From a virus: DNA of 23,100 nt. The position numbers and the translations under genes are program-made. Of the stretch, positions 6,755 to 10,376 are shown piece after piece; position 1 is the first letter of the stretch; each line of letters starts with the position of its first letter. A model generated the notes under the pieces. The model made no database searches and was not told where the DNA came from. It saw only the letters and a list, made by a program, of their open reading frames with translations. Where the stretch lies: positions 1 through 23,100 of IMG/VR virus record IMGVR_UViG_3300024324_000089; one strand, written 5' to 3'.

Positions 6755-6979
6755 TTATTTCTCCTTTATTTTCTTTAATTCATACCAAAATGCACTAGCA
6801 GTATCTTCTATATGCGCATAGACAGTAGCCCAATACCAATCTTGGTATGCTTCTGATACGTTATCTTCAATGAATGTCCTAAGTGTAGAATCATCCCACT
6901 CAGTAGCATCTTTTGGCAACGCCTCAGTTAAAAAGCATTCACTTGCTATTTCAAAGTAATCACTATAATTTGTTTTCAT
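6755..6979 (-). CDS. Early acidic aromatic-rich hypothetical protein
   Basis: The protein has 74 residues, begins MKTNYSDYFEIASECFLTEA and is rich in acidic and aromatic residues (AYQDWYWATVYAHIEDTASAFWYELKK). The ATG at 6979 follows AGGAG at 8-9 bases. It is soluble by composition, with no cysteine cluster. It sits head to tail with its neighbours (2 bases to the next stop, 1 base to the following start). The acidic composition resembles DNA-mimic or host-factor-binding early proteins, but nothing in the sequence identifies a target. Confidence 0.7.
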   Translation of the reverse strand: MKTNYSDYFEIASECFLTEALPKDATEWDDSTLRTFIEDNVSEAYQDWYWATVYAHIEDTASAFWYELKKIKEK

Positions 6980-6981
6980 TT

Positions 6982-7122
6982 TTATTTCTCCTTTAGTTCT
7001 ATCCTTGTATCCTCATACCCATCAAGTATCCAATCATCAGCCACCTCTTGTGCTTCGTTTAATGATTCATACTCTCCTATTACTGAGCCACCTACCCACA
7101 CTATATAGTTATATTCATTCAT
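6982..7122 (-). CDS. Early small protein with a beta-alpha fold
   Basis: The gene has 46 codons: MNEYNYIVWVGGSVIGEYES, then a helix NEAQEVADDWILDGYEDT and a strand RIELKEK. This beta-beta-alpha-beta plan (YIVWVGG ... EYESLNEAQEVADDWIxDGYxDTxIE) is typical of small uncharacterised phage proteins that I recall from many podoviruses. The preferred ATG at 7122 has GGAG 7-8 bases upstream (a second ATG follows 4 bases later, out of frame). It overlaps the previous gene by 8 bases. Confidence 0.66.
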   Translation of the reverse strand: MNEYNYIVWVGGSVIGEYESLNEAQEVADDWILDGYEDTRIELKEK

Positions 7123-7384
7123 CTTTATTCTCCATTACTGTGTAGTTTGCAATTTTACGTAACCTAAACTTAAGGTCTTTAATCTCAGCTTTTAGTTCCT
7201 CAGCGTCCTCTAACCTGTCACTCACTGAACCGTGCCAACCTTGTGCTATGTTATCTATCTCACATTGTGAGTATCCGTGGTACTCTAGGTAGTTAGCAAA
7301 TGAAGCGTTCTCCTCTGCTAAGAAATCCCTCTGTACCTCTAAGTCCTCGACTAATGTCGCTAGTTTTGTGTGTTGCTTATTCAT
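7115..7384 (-). CDS. Early coiled-coil protein with a GYS motif
   Basis: The protein has 89 residues, mostly helical and charged: KLATLVEDLEVQRDFLAEEN, then YLEYHGYSQCEIDNIAQGW, then EELKAEIKDLKFRLRKI. Its first half resembles the first half of the neighbouring 95-residue protein (coil, RD-aromatic, LA, GYS, then a D/E-L/I-x2-I helix), which suggests an old duplication. The ATG at 7384 follows AGGAG at 8 bases. A small GAGGG-ATTA-CCCTC hairpin stands just upstream of that site. Function unknown. Confidence 0.72.
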   Translation of the reverse strand: MNKQHTKLATLVEDLEVQRDFLAEENASFANYLEYHGYSQCEIDNIAQGWHGSVSDRLEDAEELKAEIKDLKFRLRKIANYTVMENKDE

Positions 7385-7401
7385 TTTATTTCTCCTGTGT
7401 C

Positions 7402-7415
7402 GAGGGTAATCCCTC
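7402..7415 (-). other. Intercistronic hairpin before a ribosome binding site
   Basis: GAGGG-ATTA-CCCTC on the minus strand, 5 bp with a 4-base loop, ending 5 bases before the AGGAG of the next gene. It has no T-tract, so it is not a terminator. It may protect or modulate translation of the downstream gene, or be chance. Confidence 0.3.
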
Positions 7416-7420
7416 TATTA

Positions 7421-7708
7421 TTAAAATCCAATACTTCTTAGGTCATCATTCATTTGCTCGGGGGTGAGTTCATCATCTTCCCACTCTTGCACCCCACAAT
7501 GCTCTTTACAGTCACTACATATGTCTGTATAGATTATATCAGCACCACAGCAATCTGATAATGGTTCTACACCTACATACTCATCATATATAGTGGCCAA
7601 ATCCTCATCAGAATACCCATTCTTAGTTAACTCATCGGCCAAAGCACTCCTCCAATCTCTTAACTCTGATACTTCATCTTCTAGCTTCCTTTCTCTTGGT
7701 GTCTTCAT
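7421..7708 (-). CDS. Early protein with coiled coil and zinc-ribbon-like cysteines
   Basis: The protein has 95 residues. Residues 6-30 are a charged coiled coil (KLEDEVSELRDWRSALADEL), followed by NGYSDEDLATIYDEYVGVEP. Residues 53-71 carry C53-C54-G-A ... C64-x2-C67-x3-C71, a compact motif likely to bind one zinc ion. This CCGA ... CxxCxxHC/KEHC pattern recurs in small proteins of many phages, by recall, without assigned function. The ATG at 7708 follows AAGGAG at 9 bases and overlaps the previous stop as TAATG. The C-terminal tail is acidic. Confidence 0.74.
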   Translation of the reverse strand: MKTPRERKLEDEVSELRDWRSALADELTKNGYSDEDLATIYDEYVGVEPLSDCCGADIIYTDICSDCKEHCGVQEWEDDELTPEQMNDDLRSIGF

Positions 7709-7881
7709 TAGTATAACTCCTTATTATTAATTAACTTACCCACTACAATAATAATTACTGCTTCTGCATTACTTAGGCCATAGGCTTGAGCAATACTTGA
7801 TACACTTAAATAGTTATTGACATAATCTAAATAGAATACCTCAATATCTCTTAGTGCATTTCTTAGCTTATCCTTATCCAT
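7708..7881 (-). CDS. Early small helix-turn-helix-like protein
   Basis: The gene has 57 codons: MDKDKLRNALRDIEVFYLDY, then VNNYLSVSSIAQAYGLSNAE, then a helix ending INNKELY. The pattern F-x-LDYxNNYLxVxxIAxxYGLSxxEAxxII is one I recall in small phage proteins and reads as a compact helix-turn-helix (SIAQAYGLSNAEAVIII). It is the first gene of the operon started by the sigma70-like promoter at 7913-7941. AAGG lies about 9 bases ahead of the ATG at 7881. A DNA-binding or regulatory role is plausible but unproven. Confidence 0.66.
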   Translation of the reverse strand: MDKDKLRNALRDIEVFYLDYVNNYLSVSSIAQAYGLSNAEAVIIIVVGKLINNKELY

Positions 7882-7912
7882 TTCTTATCCTTATCTTTAT
7901 TTACTTATGCAC

Positions 7913-7941
7913 ATCTTAACATACTTTTAACTGATTGTCAA
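7913..7941 (-). promoter_or_regulatory. Sigma70-like early promoter
   Basis: On the minus strand TTGACA (7941-7936), 17-base spacer, TAAGAT (7918-7913). It sits 10 bases past the terminator at 7951-7977 and about 30 bases upstream of the 57-codon gene. The -35 is a perfect consensus; the -10 matches 4 of 6. It differs from the class-2 promoters. Confidence 0.72.
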
Positions 7942-7950
7942 GTGTTTATA

Positions 7951-7977
7951 CAATAAAAAGCACCAATTAAGGTGCTT
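7951..7977 (-). terminator. Intrinsic terminator between early operons
   Basis: On the minus strand AGCACC, loop TTAATT, GGTGCT, followed by TTTTATTG. It lies 20 bases past the stop of the 64-codon gene. The stem is 6 bp, plus a flanking A-T pair, with the same TTAATT loop as the SSB terminator. Confidence 0.82.
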
Positions 7978-7996
7978 AGTTATATTATTGGCTTAG

Positions 7997-8191
7997 TTAA
8001 ACTACAATCTCACTACTAAAATCAACTAGGCCATTATCAAAGCTATAATCCTCATTAAATAGTGCTTGTGGCTGGATATCGATTGTATCTCCGGCCTCCC
8101 TATCTAAATTGAACCAAGCCTCATTCTCATTAATTGTGGATAATTTAACATTACCCTCCTTTGTGTATATTGTGTATTGTCTATTACTCAT
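7997..8191 (-). CDS. Early hypothetical protein
   Basis: The protein has 64 residues, acidic and apparently beta-rich: MSNRQYTIYTKEGNVKLSTI, then ENEAWFNLDREAGDTIDIQP. AAGGAG lies 9-10 bases upstream of the ATG at 8191. It overlaps the preceding gene by 8 bases and is the last gene before the terminator at 7951-7977. No motif is recognised. Confidence 0.7.
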   Translation of the reverse strand: MSNRQYTIYTKEGNVKLSTINENEAWFNLDREAGDTIDIQPQALFNEDYSFDNGLVDFSSEIVV

Positions 8192-8369
8192 CTGTTATCA
8201 CTCCTTCGTTTATTAAATGTTTAGCTGTTCTACCAAACCATCCTTGTAATTGCCAAGCTAGGCCACTATTAACTAGCTCCTGCCAAGCTTGTATTACTTC
8301 TTCTTCGGTATCAACTTCAATCCATCCTTCAGCTATACCAACTGCATCTGCTTTATTTATATTACTCAT
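8184..8369 (-). CDS. Conserved small phage protein (AWQxLVxxGLAWQLQGWFGRTA type)
   Basis: The protein has 61 residues. It carries EEVIQAWQELVNSG and LAWQLQGWFGRTAKHLINEG, a tryptophan-rich helical motif I recognise from small uncharacterised proteins found in many unrelated phages, where it also appears as a short stand-alone gene or a C-terminal tail. No biochemical role is known to me. The ATG at 8369 overlaps the previous stop as ATGA, and its own stop overlaps the next gene by 8 bases, so these three genes (8653 to 7997) form one coupled string. Confidence 0.78.
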   Translation of the reverse strand: MSNINKADAVGIAEGWIEVDTEEEVIQAWQELVNSGLAWQLQGWFGRTAKHLINEGVITDE

Positions 8370-8653
8370 TGTAATATCTCCTCTTTTAAGTTGTTATTAA
8401 CCTCAATTAGGCCAACATCGACTAGATGTTGTAGCTCTTTAGTTGTTTTATTACCATCAATAAAACCTTTAAGGTGTCTTAAGGTAGTACGGCTATAATC
8501 CCAATCAGCACCAAAGGTAGTTGTTCCACCTTCTACTACTTTACATACAATACTATCGTATGACTGTAAATAGCTAGTTCCTGCTCTCTTTGTAATTACA
8601 AAGTGATGAGCCACCGGATTATCTAGCTCATTTATTAGTTGTGTTATTCTCAT
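8366..8653 (-). CDS. Conserved small early phage protein
   Basis: The protein has 95 residues: MRITQLINELDNPVAHHFVI, then SYLQSYDSIVCKVVEGGTTT, WDYSRTTLRHLKGFIDGNKT and TKELQHLVDVGLIEVNNNL. The S-Y-x-S/T-I-V-x-K plus D/Y-S-x-TT-x-x-H-L-x-x-F pattern followed by a short helix pair is familiar from small proteins of T7-like phages; function unknown. The ATG at 8653 follows GAGG at 8 bases. It is the first gene of a coupled group of three. Confidence 0.74.
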   Translation of the reverse strand: MRITQLINELDNPVAHHFVITKRAGTSYLQSYDSIVCKVVEGGTTTFGADWDYSRTTLRHLKGFIDGNKTTKELQHLVDVGLIEVNNNLKEEILQ

Positions 8654-8713
8654 TTTATTACCTCTTTATTATTAGACCTATCTCATCAGTAGCAAGTGGT
8701 CAATCTTTACTAG

Positions 8714-8731
8714 ACCCTCAATTAAGAGGGT
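8714..8731. terminator. Hairpin between the first two early transcription units (possible terminator)
   Basis: ACCCTC-AATTAA-GAGGGT, a perfect 6-bp stem with the same loop as the two clear terminators. It lies 9 bases past the stop of the first early gene. On the minus strand the following bases (CTAGTAAAG) are not T-rich; on plus they are (TTTCGATTGTTATT). Its orientation and strength are therefore doubtful. A TTGACC lies shortly downstream on minus, but no convincing -10 follows at normal spacing. Confidence 0.45.
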
Positions 8732-8739
8732 TTCGATTG

Positions 8740-8934
8740 TTATTGTGGAACAGTATTAAATATCTTAACACTATCATCAGTTATCTCAACCTTGACACAA
8801 CTAGTATCAACACTCTCATACCTATAAGTATAACCTTCTGATATGCCTAGTGGTAGCAAGAAAATAACCCCGTCTACTGCATCTGTTCCAATATATGGAT
8901 TGCCTTTGTATTCATTATAGTATTGTGTCTTCAT
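8740..8934 (-). CDS. First early gene, hypothetical protein
   Basis: The protein has 64 residues. A GTG lies in frame upstream, but the ATG at 8934 (MKTQYYNEYKGNPYIGTDAV) follows AAAGGAG at 8-9 bases and is preferred. The protein looks beta-rich (DGVIFLLPLGISEGYTYRYE, then VKVEITDDSVKIFNTV) and soluble, with no known motif. It is transcribed alone from the strong early promoter at 8969-8996, with a leader of about 28 bases. It is therefore probably the first protein made from the left arm, a position where phages often place host-takeover factors. That role is inference from position only. Confidence 0.72.
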   Translation of the reverse strand: MKTQYYNEYKGNPYIGTDAVDGVIFLLPLGISEGYTYRYESVDTSCVKVEITDDSVKIFNTVPQ

Positions 8935-8968
8935 TGGTATTGCTCCTTTTATTAATTGATTCACTTAT

Positions 8969-8996
8969 AGTATAACATAACATTAAAAGGTGTCAA
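8969..8996 (-). promoter_or_regulatory. Strong sigma70-like early promoter of the left arm
   Basis: On the minus strand TTGACA (8996-8991), 16-base spacer, TATACT (8974-8969). A perfect -35 and a 5 of 6 -10 make it the best host-type promoter in the window. The region upstream (ATTTAATTGAATTAA) is AT-rich like an UP element. Confidence 0.82.
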
Positions 8997-9051
8997 GTAT
9001 TAATTCAATTAAATATAGATAGGCTTGCTTGCTACCATCACATTAGCAAAA

Positions 9052-9256
9052 GGTGATATGCCTTAATAGATAGGGTTGTAGAGTATGTGTATGGATTATT
9101 AGACATATTGTTGTATTTATAATACACACTAGTTATTAAAACGGTGATGGCCTTTAGTATTAAAGAGAATAATTAATAATGATATATAAATACCCCCTTC
9201 GACCCACTAAAGATAAAACAATTAATCACATATTAATGCACGGTGATACCTTAGAA
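9052..9256 (+). repeat. Three dispersed GGTGAT...CCTTA repeats
   Basis: The copies start at 9052 (GGTGATATGCCTTAATA), 9143 (GGTGATGGCCTTTAGTA) and 9242 (GGTGATACCTTAGAAT), spaced 91 and 99 bases. The two halves GGTGAT and CCTTA/CCTTTA are kept, with 0-3 bases between. They could be iterons or operators. Confidence 0.45.
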
Positions 9257-9395
9257 TACCCCTTCCCCTTACAAGGTTATTAATAAGATAGTATATAAGG
9301 AATTACTGATATAGAAGACCCCTCCACACCCTTTGTGAGAACTTAGCCACCCACGGAATCCCACCTCTATATAAAATTCAAGTAATTCCATATTA

Positions 9396-9465
9396 TGTTT
9401 CACGGATTGTTTCACGGGCTCTAGTCATTACTAGTTAATGAGAAGGGTTATCATTTGGGCTCTAG
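9396..9465 (+). repeat. Tandem TGTTTCACGG and paired GGGCTCTAG repeats
   Basis: TGTTTCACGG occurs at 9396-9405 and 9408-9417 (12-base period, one helical turn). GGGCTCTAG occurs at 9416-9424 and 9457-9465, flanking a small CATTA-CTAGT-TAATG hairpin. All lie just upstream of the first late promoter, where an activator would be expected to bind. Confidence 0.5.
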
Positions 9466-9496
9466 ACATATTATATTATTTTACTATATTTATCAA

Positions 9497-9531
9497 TTAG
9501 TTTTTAAAGTTAGGTATTTATAGGGTATAAT
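9497..9531 (+). promoter_or_regulatory. Class-2 phage promoter P-late-1
   Basis: TTAGTTTTTAAAG (9497-9509), 16 bases ending in TAGGG, TATAAT (9526-9531). It drives rightward transcription through the structured leader 9538-9756 toward the second promoter and terS. Confidence 0.82.
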
Positions 9532-9620
9532 CAATAGTATGTTTATACTAAACAGGTACATACCCAGGTTCAACCTCTCTACTACTACTTAGGTAAAGAG
9601 CTGGTAGATACCCTGGTATA

Positions 9621-9658
9621 GTCTAGACATACCTAGATTAGACTAGGTTAGTCTAGAC
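9621..9658 (+). other. 38-base composite palindrome (leader hairpin A)
   Basis: GTCTAGAC, AT, ACCTAG, loop ATTAGA, CTAGGT, TA, GTCTAGAC. The outer 8-bp and inner 6-bp stems are perfect, separated by a symmetric 2x2 internal loop; an A-T pair extends the base. As DNA it is also a strong dyad that could bind a dimeric protein. Confidence 0.72.
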
Positions 9659-9704
9659 TGACCTTAGGTATACTAACTAGTATAATAACTAAGGTTAGAC
9701 TAGA
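9652..9704 (+). other. Leader hairpin B, sharing an arm with hairpin A
   Basis: TCTAGACTGACCTTAG (9652-9667) pairs with CTAAGGTTAGACTAGA (9689-9704) over 16 positions, with one A-A mismatch and one G-U. Inside lies a second stem TATACTA/TAGTATA (9669-9675 with 9678-9684). Bases 9652-9658 are also the 3' arm of hairpin A, so only one of the two can form in a given RNA. Confidence 0.68.
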
Positions 9705-9756
9705 ATGACTAGGTATAGGGTATTGGTTGTAGTGTAGGTGTAGTAACCTTATTAAT

Positions 9757-9791
9757 TTAGTTTTTAAAGTTATAGTTAACTAGGGTATAAT
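9757..9791 (+). promoter_or_regulatory. Class-2 phage promoter P-late-2 for terS
   Basis: TTAGTTTTTAAAG (9757-9769), 16 bases ending in TAGGG, TATAAT (9786-9791). The start would be near 9798, leaving a leader of roughly 27 bases made almost only of A and T, with no Shine-Dalgarno sequence before the terS ATG. Confidence 0.82.
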
Positions 9792-9824
9792 ATTATTTAT
9801 GTATATATTATTTTATAATAAATT

Positions 9825-10376
9825 ATGAAGACTGGTCAAGAAGTTAAGGCTCAAGATAAGAAAGACTTAGAGGAGCTTAAGAATAAAGCTAAGTATGCTG
9901 TGGCTGCTGAGACAGGTAAACTACCTAGTGATGTAGTTATTAAGGTAGAAAAGAAGAGAGGTAGGCCTAAGTCTGAATATAGAACTGCTGGTGGTAAGAA
10001 GACTAGAGGTGCTCACGGTAAGAAGTATACCCCTACTGATGATGATTATGGTAAGGTAGAGGAAATGGTCACAATAGGATTGGACCAACACACTATTGCT
10101 AAGATAATGGGTTGTTCTAATGCTACATTATCTAAATACTATAAGACCACTATGGAAGTAGCTAGAGAGAAGAGAACTGCTAGTGTAGCAGGTGTGGCTT
10201 ATAAGATGGCTATGAGTGGTGAGTCAGCTAGTATGACTACATTCTGGCTTAAGACACAAGGTGGTTGGACACCTAAGCAACACGTTATACACGAAGATAG
10301 GAACTTTGATATTAGCTGGTCTGAGGATGAAGATGATATTGCAGATGCTAATAGACGTGAGGATAATGTCCACTAA
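9825..10376 (+). CDS. terS: Terminase small subunit
   Basis: The protein has 183 residues. A helix-turn-helix (about 78-107: VEEMVTIGLDQHTIAKIMGC then SNATLSKYYKTTM) recognises the packaging site. It is followed by a helical oligomerisation segment AREKRTASVAGVAYKMAMSG and TTFWLKTQGGW, a form common in small terminases. An AT-hook-like KRGRPK lies at 44-49 in a basic linker, and the C-terminus is acidic. It lies directly ahead of the large terminase, overlapping it by one base (TAATG). No Shine-Dalgarno motif is visible before the ATG at 9825. A nine-codon AT-rich reading frame from 9799 ends on the overlapping TGA of ATGA, so initiation may depend on re-initiation or on an unstructured A/T leader. 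Confidence 0.85.
   Translation: MKTGQEVKAQDKKDLEELKNKAKYAVAAETGKLPSDVVIKVEKKRGRPKSEYRTAGGKKTRGAHGKKYTPTDDDYGKVEEMVTIGLDQHTIAKIMGCSNATLSKYYKTTMEVAREKRTASVAGVAYKMAMSGESASMTTFWLKTQGGWTPKQHVIHEDRNFDISWSEDEDDIADANRREDNVH

Larger units (their letters stand above)
8997..9496. other. Non-coding central region between divergent arms
   Basis: No convincing gene lies in these 500 bases. Contents: AT-rich DNA upstream of the early promoter; three GGTGAT-centred repeats (9052, 9143, 9242); several C-rich patches on the plus strand at about 9192-9205, 9257-9270 and 9328-9342, each separated by AT-rich DNA; a tandem TGTTTCACGG pair (9396-9417); and two copies of GGGCTCTAG (9416 and 9457). Divergent transcription, repeats and AT/C-rich alternation make it a candidate for a replication origin or a regulator-binding region, without a direct proof. 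Confidence 0.5.
9532..9756 (+). promoter_or_regulatory. Long structured leader of the late operon
   Basis: About 220 bases between the two late promoters without an open frame of note. It is unusually rich in CTAG: seven copies between 9621 and 9712. It folds into at least two strong, mutually exclusive hairpins (see 9621-9658 and 9652-9704). The upstream half has weaker pairing possibilities such as CCAGG with CCTGG. It shares the element CTAGACTGACCTTAG with the leader of the SSB operon. Confidence 0.6.

Noticed and set aside
8675-8710. A second sigma70 promoter on minus from TTGACC downstream of the 8714 hairpin
   Set aside because: The base run at normal spacing (TAGGTC) is too far from a -10 consensus, and the better TAATAAT is 21-22 bases away.
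9180-9284. A 34-codon plus-strand frame (starts MIYKYPLRPTKDK) in the central region
   Set aside because: It has no ribosome binding site, no recognisable promoter, and it runs through one of the GGTGAT repeats and two C-rich patches; probably chance.
9396-9470. A tRNA-like structure around the GGGCTCTAG repeats
   Set aside because: No TTCGANNC arm, acceptor stem or anticodon stem could be assembled.
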